DNA of 64,000 bases from Heterohyrax brucei (GCA_028571685.1 CM053143.1:9973501-10037500); one strand, 5' to 3'; shown: positions 1-11,594, numbered from the stretch's first letter. The notes: generated by a model from the sequence alone, not told the origin. Made by a program: numbers and translations.

Positions 1-88
1 GAAATCTGACAAGAAACAATAAAGAGTAAAGCTGACAGTACAGAATGTTTGAATTCACTATGTAGATGACAAATGGGATATAGCCTCC

Positions 89-247
89 AAACAATCCAAA
101 CCAAATCCAAACCAAACGTGTTGCCATCAAGCTGATTCCAGCTCATAGCAACCATATATAGGACACAGCAGAACTGCCTCATATGCTTTCTGAGGAGCTC
201 CTTGGACTGCAGCTGCTGCTCTTCACTACCATCCCACCAGGGTTTCT
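89..247 (-). repeat. AfroSINE copy
   Basis: The copy runs from an AAACC-rich tail through the conserved body to the reversed tRNA-like head ending in CCACCAGGGTTTC. It is near full length (about 160 bp). The head is diverged around box B, so it is probably old and transcriptionally dead. The tail is oriented toward position 89. Confidence 0.85.
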
Positions 248-286
248 AAACTAACACAGAAGGTCAAATAAGCAGGAAGAAAATAC

Positions 287-508
287 AACCCATGGCCGTT
301 GAGTTGAGTCTGACTGCTAGTGACCCTATAGGACAGAATAGGGTCTTTACAGATCAGAACTGACTTGATCACAGTGCATTTTTCAGCGGGTTATAGAGTT
401 TACAATATTAAAATTTCCAATATTAAAAGCACCTGGTGGATTCAAAGCTGCCAACCTCCTTGTTAGCAGACGCAGCACTTAACCACTATATCACCAGGGC
501 TTCCAAAT
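287..508 (-). repeat. AfroSINE copy with extra internal sequence
   Basis: SINE body and head are clear at both ends, but about 60 bp of unrelated AT-rich sequence sits in the middle (roughly 345-420), so the copy is longer than usual. AAATAAGCA-type sequence lies on both sides (about 266 and 506) and fits a decayed target-site duplication. Confidence 0.8.
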
Positions 509-673
509 AAGCAAGAGAACTAGAAAATTGATATCTTACATCTGTGTACTATTTTAAAGGACAGATTAGAAAAAAATTTATAGAAACACAAATAAGGAAT
601 TAAAGTTTGAAAAAGAAAAACTCTTCTGATACACAAATATACCTGAATCTGCATACACAATTAAAAAAAAACA

Positions 674-826
674 CCAAACCCACTGCTGTGGAGTCAATTC
701 CCTCTAATGGTGACCTTACAGTACAGAGCAGAATGGCTCCATATGGTTTCCAAGGAGTGACTCGTAGATTACAGCTGCTGACTTTTTGGTTACCAACTGA
801 ATTCTTAACCACTATCTTACCAAGTC
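674..826 (-). repeat. AfroSINE copy
   Basis: Full-length, diverged copy. The tail is preceded by an A-rich run, then the body follows with GTGACC, TTTCCAAGGAG and the reversed head. The two mirrored 75-76 codon frames over it are chance frames of the SINE, not genes. Confidence 0.85.
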
Positions 827-969
827 TCATATAAATCCATGAAAATTAACGGAGGAAAGCATACATCAATGGTATTTTTAAATTTCAAAGGCAAATTGTC
901 TCCCCTAACTATCTTTGTCAAAGAAGTGGAACGCAGGAAACCAATCAAAATTAAGGTACCATAAGAAAT

Positions 970-1108
970 ACTGCCATACAGTCAATTACGACTCACAGCG
1001 ACCCTATAGGATAGATTAGAATTGCTCCCACAGTTTGAAAGAATGCTTGAGGGATTTGAACTGCTGACCTTCCAGTTAGCAGTTGTAGCACTTAACGAAG
1101 GTTTCTAA
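970..1108 (-). repeat. AfroSINE copy
   Basis: The body is recognisable from the GACTCACAGCGACCCTATAG block to the GTAGCACTTAAC head segment. The last part of the head is eroded. Confidence 0.8.
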
Positions 1109-1578
1109 GAAATATTAAAAGCTAGAATAAAATAAAAAGATACTTAAGAGTTTTTAGAGGCAATCTTCGATAAAGATATACCCAAGGGACAATGAAAGGA
1201 AACCTGACAAAGTCTGTTTGTTTGATCATCAGTGGAGAAAAATAAAGTTATTTCTTCATTGGCTCCCCTTGAGATGAGTACATTTAATGAACAAGTCTCC
1301 TATAGATTAGTGTTGTCACTAAATTTACAAAAAGCAATTATTGTACATGTGTCTTTATATCTTGCTTTTCTTATTTAATTATATACTCTGGCAACTCTAG
1401 AATAATAGCCATGTAAATCTTCTAATTCATCCCTAAACAGTTACTTTTGAGGCCATGGTATTAATGTATCACAAATTTTTCAACATTCCCACAAATACAC
1501 TTTCATTTCAATTTCATTCTTTGCCACTAAGAAACAAAACAACAAGCATGTTAAGCATCCTTATTTTATACTTGTTCT
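1109..1578. other. Unidentified AT-rich stretch
   Basis: I recognise no gene or repeat family here. The sequence is AT-rich with only short chance frames. Confidence 0.4.
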
Positions 1579-1777
1579 TGCGTGTAGTCAAGTTGATTTT
1601 GATTCACAGTGACCCCATGCAGCCAAAGAGAACTTCTCCATACGATTTCTTAGACTTTAAACTTTATGGAAGCAGATTATCAAATCTCTTTCCCGTGGAG
1701 TGGCTGGGTAGGTTTGAACCACCAACACTTTGATTTGCAGTCACACGCATCACCATTGCACCACCAGAGCTGCTTAT
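1579..1777 (-). repeat. AfroSINE, long subfamily
   Basis: About 200 bp. It has the extra internal block (ATGGAAGCAGATT ... CCCGTGGAGTGGCTGGGTAGG) that the short copies lack, and it shares this with the copy at 62081-62256. A CTTATTTTAT-like word on both sides is a probable target duplication. Two overlapping frames here (92 and 166 codons) arise from the SINE and its flank. Confidence 0.75.
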
Positions 1778-2239
1778 TTTATTATAGCTTACGTATATGG
1801 AAAACTTTTCCAAAAGTCTGTCTAACTGCAAGAACAAGACATACGTGTGTTATATCCATGTATATTGCGGAACTAATTTCCACAAAGAGTATAATGAAAT
1901 TTCCACCAGCAATGTATGGGAATTTCATTGAATCACCATCAGTACTGATATTGCTGTTCTTTTTAGTTTTCAACAGTGTAACAGGAGAAAATAGATACAC
2001 CATTGTTATCTTAGTTTGCTTCCTTGGCTACCATAGTGTGGCTGACCACACTATTAGCCATCTGAATTTGTTTTTCTTAGAAATTACTTTGCCTAATATT
2101 CATTTGTCTACTTTCCCACTGAGTTACAACTCTTTTTGTTATCAGTTTAAAGACTTTGTCATATAGCATAGAACTGAAATTTTTATGTCCTGTATGTGAT
2201 GAATGTTAGGTGCAAATCAATCAAGTCTTAGTAATACAT
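1778..2239. other. Unidentified stretch
   Basis: Nothing recognised. The 166-codon frame that begins in the SINE runs through this region, but it has no recognisable domain, and its first third is SINE sequence. Confidence 0.35.
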
Positions 2240-2455
2240 ATTATTTTTTCACTTTTTTTAAAAACAATCATTTATTCTGGAGTAACTTTAGGTTTACAGA
2301 AGAGTTACAAAGATAGTACAGGGAGTTTTTGAATACTTTCACCTGGTTTAAGTTTCCCCAAAGTTACCATCTGACATTATTTTGGAATATTTGTCAAATA
2401 TAAGAAACTAATATTGATACAATACTAATAAATTCCATACTTTACTTGAATGCAC
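2240..2455 (-). repeat. Old LINE 3'-UTR-like fragment
   Basis: The sequence around TTTACAGAAGAGTTACAAAGATAGTACAG resembles the mammal-wide L1M-type 3' UTR motif I know from other genomes. Strand and family are uncertain. Confidence 0.4.
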
Positions 2456-2458
2456 ATT

Positions 2459-3294
2459 CTGCATTTCTCAAGCTGAAAGAACTGAAGAAAAAGTTCAAGC
2501 CTTGGGTTGCAATAGTGAAGGATTCTACAGGGAATAAATTAAATAACTCATGGAACATCAAAAGAAGGTGGAAAGAATACACAATCACTATACCAGAAAG
2601 AACTGGTCAATGTTCTGGCATTTGAAGAGGTAGCATATGATTATGAACTGTGATACTGAAAGAAGTCAAAGCTGCATTGAAGGCATTGCTGAAAAACGAG
2701 GCTTCAGGAACTGGTGGAATATCAATTGAGATATTTCAGCCAATGGATACAGTGCTGGAAGTGTTCCCTTGTCTATGCCAAGAAATTTGGAGGACAGCTA
2801 CCTGGCCAACTGACAGAAAGAGATCCATATTTATGCCCATCCCAAAGAAAGGTGATCCAACTGAATGTGGAGATTACTGAAAAATATCATTAATATCACA
2901 AACAAGTAAAATTTTGTTCAACAACATTCAAAAGTGACTGCAACAGTATATTGACAAGGAATTGCCAGAAATTCAAGCTGGACTCAGAAGAGGATGTGGA
3001 ACCAGGGATATCACTGCTGATATCAAATGGACCTTGGCTGAAAGCAGAGAATACCAGCAAGATGTTTACCTGTGTTTCATTGACTATGCAAAGACATTTG
3101 AGTGTGTGAATCATAACAACTTATGGCTAACACTGAGGAGACTCAGAATTCCAGAACACTTAATTGTGTTCTTAAGGAATCTGTACATGGATCAAGAGTC
3201 AGTCATGAGAATACAATAAGAGATTACTACATGGTTTAAAGTTAAGAAAGGAGTGTATCAGGGTTATAACTTTTCACCATATCTTTTTAGTCTA
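2459..3294 (+). mobile_element. RTE (BovB-like) LINE, reverse transcriptase part, 5' segment
   Basis: This is the reverse transcriptase region of an RTE-clade LINE. Translated pieces show the pre-catalytic segment (PIPKKGDPTECGDY, in the frame at 2650-2880), then the RT motif A block FIDYAKTFE (frame at 2962-3219, canonical aspartate present), then a GVYQGYNFSPYLF-like block near 3250. The frame is broken by shifts and stops and the 5' part of the element is missing, so it is a dead, 5'-truncated copy. At 3294 it is interrupted by a solo LTR and resumes at 3801. It resembles BovB/RTE elements known from elephants and ruminants. Confidence 0.88.
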
Positions 3295-3795
3295 TGTTTT
3301 AGTCAGCTAGGCTGCTCTAACAGAAATACCACAGAGTGGATGGCTTTAACAAAGAAAGATTTATTCTTACACAGTCCAGTAGGTTGCAAGTCCATATTCA
3401 GGGTGTCCGCTCCAGGGAAAGACTTTCCCCTTGTCGGCTCTGGAAGAAAGTCCGGTATTGCATCAGTCTTTGTCCAGGGAGTGTCCTCACGCAAGAACCT
3501 CTGGTCTGAAGGACACGCTCTGCTCCCGGTGCGGCTTGCTTGATGGTAGTGAGGTTCTCAAATTGTCCTTTGTTTCTTTTTCCTTTTATTCCTTGCAAGC
3601 TAAAAGCATTAAGGGTGGGGCAAGCCATACTCCAGGGAAACTCCCCCCACAGCAGGAATTTACAGCCCCACCCTAATCCTGTAACATACAGGTTAGCAAA
3701 ACCACACAATGGAGGACAGTCCCAAGATACTGGGAACCATATCCCAGCCACATGGCTGCACACATTTTTGGGGGGACACAATTCCAACCATGACA
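3295..3795 (-). mobile_element. Solo MaLR-type LTR inserted in the RTE
   Basis: A 501-bp LTR with TG...CA ends on the plus strand (TGTTTTAGTCAG ... ACCATGACA). It is flanked by a 5-bp target duplication, GTCTA (3290-3294 and 3796-3800), as expected of ERVL/MaLR elements. On the minus strand it begins TGTCATGGTTGGAATTGTGT, the usual start of mammalian MaLR LTRs. No internal region is present, so it is a solo LTR left by recombination. Frames inside it are chance frames. Confidence 0.85.
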
Positions 3796-3800
3796 GTCTA

Positions 3801-4662
3801 TATGCTGAGCAAATAATCCAAGAAGCTCGATTATATGAAGAAGAATGAGGCATCAGGACTGGAGGATGACTCACTGACAACCTGCATTATGCAGGTAAAA
3901 CTACCTTACTTGCTGAAAGTGAAGATTTGAAATACTTACTGATGAATATAAAAGACCACAACCTTCAGTATGGATTGCACCTCAACATTAAGAAAACAAA
4001 AATCCTCACAAACGAACCAGTGAGCAACATTATGATAAATGGAGAAGGGACTGACGTTCTCAAGAATTTCGTTTTACTTCAGTCTACAATCAATGCCCAT
4101 GAAAGGTGCAGTCAAGAAATCAAAAGTGTTATTGGAAAATCTGCTGCAAAGGACCTCTTTCAAGTACTGAAAAGTAAAAATGTCACCTTGAAGATTAAGG
4201 TGCACCTGACCCAAGCCATGGTATTTTCAATCACATCATATGCATATGAAGGCTGGACAACTAACAAGGAAGACAGAGGAACTAATGCCTATTATTGTGC
4301 TTTTGGAGAAGAATATTGAATGTACTGTGAACTGCCAAAAGGAACTGCCAAAAGAACAAACAGATCTGTTCTGGAAGAAGTACAATCATAGTACTCCTTG
4401 GTAGCAAAGATGGCAAGACTGTGTCTTAAATACTTTGGACATGTTGTCAGGAGAAATCAGTCCCTGGAGAAGGACATCATGCTTGGCAGAGTGGAGGGTC
4501 AGTGAAAAAGAGGAATGAGATGGATTGACACAGTGGCTGTAATGATGGGCTTAAGCATAAAAACAACTGTGGACATGGTACAAAATCAGCCAGTGTTTTG
4601 TTCTGTTGTGTATAGGGTCACTATGAGTCAGAACTGACTCAATGGCACCTAACCATACCAAC
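3801..4662 (+). mobile_element. RTE LINE, 3' segment with 3' end
   Basis: This continues the RTE after the LTR. Near 3875-3915 the YADD catalytic box appears as YAGK, so the catalytic aspartates are lost. A 130-codon frame (3927-4319) then carries the thumb/connection part typical of RTE ORFs. The 3' end at about 4600-4650 (TATAGGGTCACTATGAGTCA, then ACTCAATGGCAC) is the same sequence found at the 3' end of the SINEs in this window. The element is inactive. Confidence 0.88.
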
Positions 4663-4710
4663 ACCAGTGATAAATTGCAGACTTTGCTTGAATTTCACTA
4701 TTTTTTCCAC

Positions 4711-5291
4711 TGTTGTTGTTGATAGGTACTATCAAGTCAGTTCCCACTTACAGCAACCTTATGTACATAAAAGAAAACACTGCCTGGTCCAGTATCATTC
4801 TCACAGTTGTTGCTACAGTTGAGCACATTGTTGAAGTCATAGTATCAATTCATCTCCTGTAGCACCTTCCTCTTTTTCAGTGAACTACAACCCTGCCAAG
4901 CATGACGTCCTTCTCCAGGGACTACTGCGTCCTGAAAATATGTCCAAAATACATGAGATGTAGTCATGCCATCTTCACTGTCAAGGAACACTCTGGCTGT
5001 GCTTCTTCTGAGACAGACTTTCTCATTCTTCTGGCAGTCAACAGTCTGTTCAGTATTCTTCACCAATACCATAATTTAAAGGCATAAATTATTCTTCAGT
5101 CTTCCTCATTCATTGTCCAGTTTGAATGCCGTGAGGCAACTGAAAACAGCATCACTTGGGTCAGGCTTATGTTAGTCCTCAAACTAACATTTTCTGTTTC
5201 AATACTTTTGAGCGGTATTTTGTAACCGATTTATCCAATACAAGACATCATGATCCCTTGACTGCAACTACCATGGGCACTGACTGTTGTC
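4711..5291 (-). mobile_element. RTE LINE 3' fragment, inverted
   Basis: Minus-strand RTE: a GTT-rich tail at 4711, then the 3' terminal block and the C-terminal coding part. The two open frames of 75 and 61 codons on opposite strands are decayed coding sequence and its shadow. Its tail faces the tail of the plus-strand RTE ending near 4662, so the two copies lie tail to tail. Confidence 0.85.
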
Positions 5292-5349
5292 TTACAATAA
5301 AAATACAATCAGGTAGCTTTAAGTAATAGAAATATTGCCTCGCAGTTTA

Positions 5350-5502
5350 ACACTTGTTGCCACTGAGTCAATTCTAACTCATAGCAACCCTATGGGACCC
5401 CGCAGAACTGCCTTATCGGGTTTCCAAGGAGCAGCTGGTGGATTCAAACTGGAGATGCTTTGGTTAGCAAACACTTAACTATTTGCACTGCCACAGTTCC
5501 TA
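5350..5502 (-). repeat. AfroSINE copy
   Basis: Full-length copy with the block GAGTCAATTCTAACTCATAG and the reversed head. It sits between the RTE and an unidentified 77-bp segment (5503-5579). Confidence 0.85.
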
Positions 5503-5579
5503 GATTCATACTTTGCATATTCCACATTCCAATTTTTCATGGATGTTACCAGCTGTTTCTTCTCATTTTGATTCATGCC

Positions 5580-6103
5580 TGTTTTAGTCAGCTAGGGCTG
5601 CTCTAACAGAAATACCTCAGAGTGGATAGCTTTAACAAAGGAGGGTTTATTCTTACACAGTCCAGTAGGTTACAAGACTAAATTCAAGATGTCTGCTCCA
5701 GGGGAATGTTTTCCCCCTGGGTGCCTCTGGATGAAAGTCCAGTATTGCATCAGTCTTTGTCCAGGGAGTATCTTGATGCAGAAACCTCAGGTCTGAAGGA
5801 CGTGTTCTTCTCCCGTTGCTGCTTACTTGACGGTGTGAGGTTCCCAATTCTCTGTTTGCTTCTCTTTCCTTGTATCTCTTGTAGGCTGAAAGGATTAAGG
5901 GTGGGGCAAGCCATATTCCCCGGAAACTCCCTTTACAGTGGAGCAGGGAGGTTATCCTGTGAAGGAATTTACAGTCCCACACAAATCCTTTAATATACCA
6001 TACAGGAAAATCACAAAATGGTGGACAACCACAAAACAATCAGAAACATGGCTCATCCACATCGCTACACATATTTTGGGGAGACACAGTTCAATCCATG
6101 ACA
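5580..6103 (-). mobile_element. MaLR-type 3' LTR
   Basis: A 524-bp LTR, clearly the same family as 3295-3795, with TG...CA ends (TGTTTTAGTC ... CCATGACA). On the minus strand the internal region at 6104-7036 precedes it, making this the 3' LTR. The bases directly beside it (6104-6118) read on the minus strand as a purine-rich AAAGGGTGGGA, a good polypurine tract. The three frames of 95-128 codons are not genes. Confidence 0.82.
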
Positions 6104-7036
6104 TCCCACCCTTTGGCACCCCAAAAATCACATCTTTGAAACACGTAACGCAATCATCCCATCATAGCAAAATCATGTCCATCTCACATGATAAAAGTCT
6201 TAAATCATTTCCAAGCCCAGCTGTGAAACCTAGAATGCAAGCTATCTGCTTTCAAAGGCACAATGGCAGAATAGGCACAAATTAAATATTCCATTACAAA
6301 TGGGAGAAATTGCAGGGTAAGAAGACGTTAACAGGCAACAGACAAATCAGCAGAACTCATTACATTAGCCCTCAAAGCTCTGAAAATAATCTTCCTCTTT
6401 CTGAGACATTTTACACAATGCCCTTGCCCTCCAGACTCTAGATATTGGCTATACTCTGTGGATTCTGAGTGGAGACCCCCACTCCTGTGCTACAATTCTG
6501 CCTACAAGGTCTGCTTGGACAGAAATTCTGCCCCACCAGCTTTAGGTGCACCCTAAGCCCAAATGACTGATAATTCCACTCTGACAAAACACAGAAAGCC
6601 CTGACTCCACCTTTTCACACCCTAGAGGTCATGGCCATACCTTTTGAAATGGAGGCAGCTCAGCTTTTCACACTATCTTTCTCTTTAGCTTCTGTTTCCT
6701 ATGGCCACATAGCCCAGGCTTCGGGCCCTTCTCTGCCATGATAGCGCAAGTGTTCCAAAGTTCTGTAGCTCCACTGATTCAAGTGCCCACAGGTATCTCA
6801 CTCTTGAAAGCCTCCTGCAGAAAGGCACTCATATTTCTTGCTCTATGGATCAGCAAGGCCAGTTCCACCAATTCAAGCACCCAGAGGCACCCTGCTCCAT
6901 GAGGAAAACTTCACAGGGACTCAGCTCTCTTGCTCTGTGGGTCTGCTTCAGAGCTGCCTCTGGTCATATCAGGGGGTCCCTGATACTGACATGGCATCAC
7001 TGGTAATGATAATCTTGACCATTTTGGTAGAGTAGC
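6104..7036 (-). mobile_element. MaLR-type non-coding internal region
   Basis: This C-rich sequence matches the style of the non-coding internal part of mammalian MaLR elements: repeated short blocks naming CACAGGTATCTCAC, CCTCCTGCAG and similar on the plus strand. No gag, pol or env reading frame is visible, as usual for MaLR. The matching 5' LTR is missing, so the element is truncated at its 5' end near 7036. I cannot fix the exact end. Confidence 0.6.
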
Positions 7037-7231
7037 GTTTGTTACTTTTCTCCACTTTAAACTTACTATTAATTCTTTCATACTCTACTAGTATTTGGAA
7101 GTAAGTCACTAGAGCCACACATTTTCTATCATTAAATATATCATTTGCAGTTAAGCTTTTTGGTTTCCATTTTACTTAAAATTGTCCCTTATTGCTTATG
7201 GAATAAACTCAACCTCCTTAATGGGATCTAT

Positions 7232-7366
7232 AAAAAAACTGTTGCTGTCAAATCGATTCCAACTCATAGCAACCCTATAGGACAGAGTAGAACTGTCTGT
7301 TAGAGTTTCCAAGAAGCACCTGGTAGATTCAGCCACAGCACTTAATCACTACGTCACCAAGGTTTC
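7232..7366 (-). repeat. AfroSINE copy
   Basis: The body is preserved (CAAATCGATTCCAACTCATA ... CACCAAGGTTTCC), but the middle of the head is shortened by a deletion of roughly 20 bp. Confidence 0.85.
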
Positions 7367-7429
7367 CTATAGGTTCGTGTACAGTGTATCCCTTGCTATA
7401 TCTTCATCAGCCTCATTCAATATGCCTGT

Positions 7430-7762
7430 AATATTCTTCCTTTTTCTTTCTCTCCTCTGCTTCAACTGTGTTAAATACCATCCTCTCTTCAAATCTCAAC
7501 TTAAATGTAACTGTTAAGAAAAATATTTCATGAAACCTCCAGTTGGGATTTGCTAATGTGTTTCTGTACTCCCATGGCACATCGTCCTCGTGTGGGATGG
7601 ACCTTGCTATTATGTGACACAATCCTCTGTATCCTGCACTAGGTTTTACATCACAACAGAGCAGTGATACTAGATGTCTTATTTTCCTTTGGATTTCCAG
7701 GGCCTGGCATAATGCTTAAAACATAACATGCACTCAGGTGAGTATCGGATGAATAAATAAAC
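7430..7762 (+). repeat. L2 LINE 3' end
   Basis: The pattern is an L2 3' end: TCTCAACTTAAATGTAACTG in the middle, then GGGCCTGGCATAATGC and a terminal GGATGAATAAATAAACA. Heavily diverged, non-coding in practice. Confidence 0.6.
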
Positions 7763-7839
7763 ACACTATTTCAGAATACTTCGGTCTTGAATATATTTAC
7801 ACTCAAAATATTTGTCTATTGTGTCTTTTTTATTCATCC

Positions 7840-7925
7840 CTTCATTATTCAATTAATACTTATCCCATCCCTTCTGTATGCCAGATACTGTGCTCAATGC
7901 TTAGTGAATCGAACAGATTCATGAC
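7840..7925 (+). repeat. MIR/L2-like fragment
   Basis: TATGCCAGATACTGTGCTCAATGCTTA is close to the common MIR/L2 motif TATGTGCCAGGCACTGTGCTA. It is too short to assign to one family. Confidence 0.4.
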
Positions 7926-10079
7926 TTTATAGTAACAATGTCACCATCAGTGGGCCACACACACTGTGCCTATCAACACTGACCAACCCCTTAGCTTTCA
8001 GTGGAACATGAGATCTGCTTAATGGAGTCTGTGAATTAAGCTCTCATATTCCAATTGATCAATTTCCTTTAGCAAGTAGTTTAAAGAGGTTGGGGAGGTA
8101 CTAGGATTGGGGAGTAGAAATATGAACAGAGGGGAGAGAAGTGGTTTAAAAGTTAGACTTTTCAGCAGTGTGGTCATACCATGCAAAAACTTAGATTTTA
8201 ACATTTTATTTAAAATGCTAAGCTAATAGTATTGGAAAAGAAACAGCAGTGGCACAGTTAAACCCTTTGTTACAGATATTTATTTAACTTAACTTGAGAG
8301 AATTCACAAACATAAATTTTAATGGAGAGCTTTTGACCTTTCATATTAGGTTTAATTTATTTCTCTTTTAAATTATTTGAGTATTTTCATTTGATTCTGT
8401 ATTGTCAGTTGAATTATTCTTCCAAGTCAAAGGTAAAGCATACAATGATGAAATCCCAGCATATTTGTGACTTATGACCTCGTATTATTGCTGACTGGGT
8501 GAACCCCAGACATTCTAAAATATTAATTGTGTAATTTCCATTGAGGCCTTTGCTATTTCTCATAAATATGTGTTTCCAAAAAAAAAAAAAAGTCACTACA
8601 ATCATCTAGTGTTCTGAATAACTTACATCACAAAGTAGATCTGAAAAGTTTTTAATAAATATACACTCAACTTACGAGTGCTTGGATTGCTGGGTGAATA
8701 CAACCAACACGGATTTAGTTGAACTTTAAAATACTTTGTTTAGATTCCTGTTTCTCAGTCTATAAAATATGTACAGTTTTCTGTTGAATAACTGAACCTC
8801 AACCATGTCTTGAGTGCCTTGTTCAACTACTGAGCTAATGCAGACTAATGAACTATTCATGTCTCCAGCCCACTCTAGCTAACCAGTGGACCATAAAGTT
8901 TAAAGTTAGTAGAGACCGTAAATCTAGGCTCTTTATTCCAAAGAGATTCTTGGAAAGATTTACAATTTCCCATCTTATGTTTTACTTCTAAGGCTATAGA
9001 GTAATTTAAAACTTTGTCAGCACGTTGAGTAAGGACAGGGAATTGGATATTTCTTAGTATAATGAGCCAGCACCTGAAGGGGAAAGAGATTTTTGCAGTT
9101 AGTGCATTCATCTTATTTACAGTGCCTAAGTCATCCTTACGCTCTTCTTGTCAACATAGCTTTGAGAACTATTTGTTGCTCACTGCCTTTAAAGAAAACA
9201 TACACATGCACAAAACAAGTATTTCCTCCCAAAGACTAAGTATGAAATGAAAAGAAAGAAGAGAGTTGCCACATTTATACACTTATTTCTAATAAATAAT
9301 GCAAACCTTCCAAATGGAAGTACTAGAACAATTAAACTAATTTTCCAAAATTATTCTTGTGTATTCAATTATAGTTTTTAATTATTTTAGAGAAGCAACT
9401 CAGAGTGTTAATTAAAGAGACAGTTGTAAAAATCATGGTGGAGTTAGGTTTCATGTTTTTGCATTCTATAAGCCTTATTAGACAATGTTAATCAAATATT
9501 TGATGAATATTAAGAGCCTTTTGGGATAGTAAAATGAATATTACAATCATGACTTTGAGAACTAGGTTGAAGTATAATCAAAATCAGCTAAGGTAAGTGG
9601 ATTTCACTACCAAAGGGAACATTAATGGTTGAAAAGAGGCCTCTGGAGAGCTGTTTTGTATTAAATAGAAATAATACAAAAATCGAAATTAAAGCATGCT
9701 GAATTTATGACACAAACTACTGGAAATCAAAACTACTAGGATGCTGCTGCTCTTCTATCTTCAAATCACAATGGATAAGAAAAAATAAGCAGGATCTAAA
9801 AGAACAGAATATGTCCTTTATTTCATTTGCTACATCATATTTATATGTTATCCATAAGCATCTTTAAAATGAAAAGGAGAAAGAAGGAAAATAAAATGAA
9901 GCCAGAGTTTCTGGGACTACTTGTGTCACAATCACCTGCAGGTAATACTTAGAAACACAGAGCCCTAGTACTCGCTCCAAGTCTAATTAATCGATTGCTA
10001 GGTTTAGATCCAGAGATTTCTTCTTTAAGTGATCTACCCAAGCTATTCTTAACCACATCAGGTTTTAAAATCAAAGTTT
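7926..10079. other. Unidentified AT-rich stretch
   Basis: About 2.1 kb without any repeat or gene I can name. It is AT-rich, with a 12-13 base A run near 8578-8591. Several frames of 61-78 codons exist, all without recognisable motifs. It may be single-copy DNA or very old repeats. Confidence 0.4.
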
Positions 10080-10510
10080 GAATTACTTTGTTGAGTGAAA
10101 GGATGTGCTCCATGTTTTTGTGTTCTAACCCCTACACCTGTGTAGATGTGACCCTGCTTGGAAATAAGGTTTATTTTGTTCTCCTAATAAGGCCATACCA
10201 GAGCAGGGCAGGGTCTTAACCTTACCCTTATGAGTAATGTCTTATAAAAACAAGAGAATACAGATAGATACATGTACACACAAGGCAAAGAGACTGTGTC
10301 AAATTCCATCTACAAGCCAAGGAGCACCCAGGAATGTCCAGGGATATCAGGAGGTGAAAGAGACAAGGAATGATCTTCTCTTAGAGCAGGCAGAGCGTAA
10401 TCCTGCCAGTGCCCAGAATTTGGACTCCTAGCCTCCAAAACTACAATATAATAAATTCCTGTTCTCTAAAGCCACCCATTTGTGGTATATTTGTTATGAC
10501 AGCATTATCT
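10080..10510 (+). mobile_element. MLT1-like MaLR LTR
   Basis: The order of blocks matches MLT1 LTRs: TGTAGATGTGACCCTGCTTGG, TCTTATAAAAAC, ATCTACAAGCCAAGGAG, TAGCCTCCAAAACTACAATA, then AAGCCACCCATTTGTGG. It is old and diverged. The 64-codon frames on it are chance frames. Confidence 0.7.
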
Positions 10511-10880
10511 GTTTGGACCCCTCCCTTTTCCTCCAAACATCATAACTACAATCTTTATGAAGTATATGAATTCATTTTACCTCCCTTAATAAGTATCACA
10601 TAATGAAATACTTCACATACTTAAAGTTAAGAAAATATTTTGAAATGTATATCAGGTAGCTATAGCAGTTAAACAAAGTAGTTTCTATTATCCATGAGGC
10701 TAAAGCTAGTCACATGGCAAAATCCAATATCAAGAATGCAGAGATGTATACCTTACCAAGCCTAGAAGTGATCATTTATTTTACCCAAAATTGGATTAGA
10801 TGTATGCTAACCTAGTGCTAACTGAATTGCTCAAAGAGACCAAGGGACAGGTTCTTCTCCTACCCACCCTCACTGCCTAA
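10511..10880. other. Unidentified stretch
   Basis: Nothing recognised. It ends in a (TTG)n run at about 10886-10902 that belongs to the neighbouring RTE tail. Confidence 0.35.
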
Positions 10881-11594
10881 ATCTTTGTTGTTGTTGTTGT
10901 TAAGTGTTGTTGAGTAGGCTCTGACTTGTAGTGACCCTGCATACAGCAGAATGAAACAGTGTCCAGTCCTGCACCATCCTCACAATTGTTGTCATACTTG
11001 AGTCTTTTGTTGTAGCCCCTATGTCAATCCATCTCACTGAGGGCCTTCCTCTTTTTTTGATGATCCTCTACCAAGCATGATGGCCTTCTCCAGGGACTGA
11101 CCCCTCCTGATAACATGTCCTAAGTATTTGAGAGTAGTCTTGCCATCCTCGCTTCCAAAGCAGCATTCTGCCTGTATGTCTTCCAAGACAGATTTGTTCA
11201 TTATTTTGGCAATCTATGGTATATTCAATATCCTTCATAAAGCACCATGGCTTGGGTTAGGTGCACCTTAGTCTTCTAAGTTACATCTTTGCTTTTGAAC
11301 ACTTCAAGGAGGTCTTTTACGGTAGATTTACCCAACGCAATGTGTCATTTCAATGTTTGACTGTAGCTTCCATGGGTGTTGATTGTGGATCCAAGTTTCA
11401 AATGAAATACTTGAAAATGTCAATGTTTTCTCCATTTATCACAATGCTGCTTATTGGTCCAGTTGTGAGGATTTTTGTTTTCTTTATGTTGAACCATAAT
11501 CTATAGTGAAGGCTGTGGTTTTTGACCTTCATCAGTAAGTGTTTCAAATCTTCTTTACTTTTAACAAACAAGGCTATGAAAACTGCATAATGTT
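10881..11594 (-). mobile_element. RTE LINE 3' part, first piece
   Basis: Minus-strand RTE from its GTT-rich tail through the 3' terminal block and the C-terminal coding region (for example TCCATGGGTGTTGATTGTGG and TGCTTATTGGTCCAGTTGTG). It is better preserved than the other RTE copies here but has no intact frame. The SINE at 11605-11771 splits it. Confidence 0.88.

Noticed and set aside
1666-2166. 166-codon plus-strand frame
   Set aside because: Its first third is reverse-oriented SINE sequence, and the rest has no motif.
6104-7036. C-rich segment as a possible CpG island or exon cluster
   Set aside because: The text follows the non-coding MaLR internal region and adjoins a polypurine tract and LTR; few CpGs are present.
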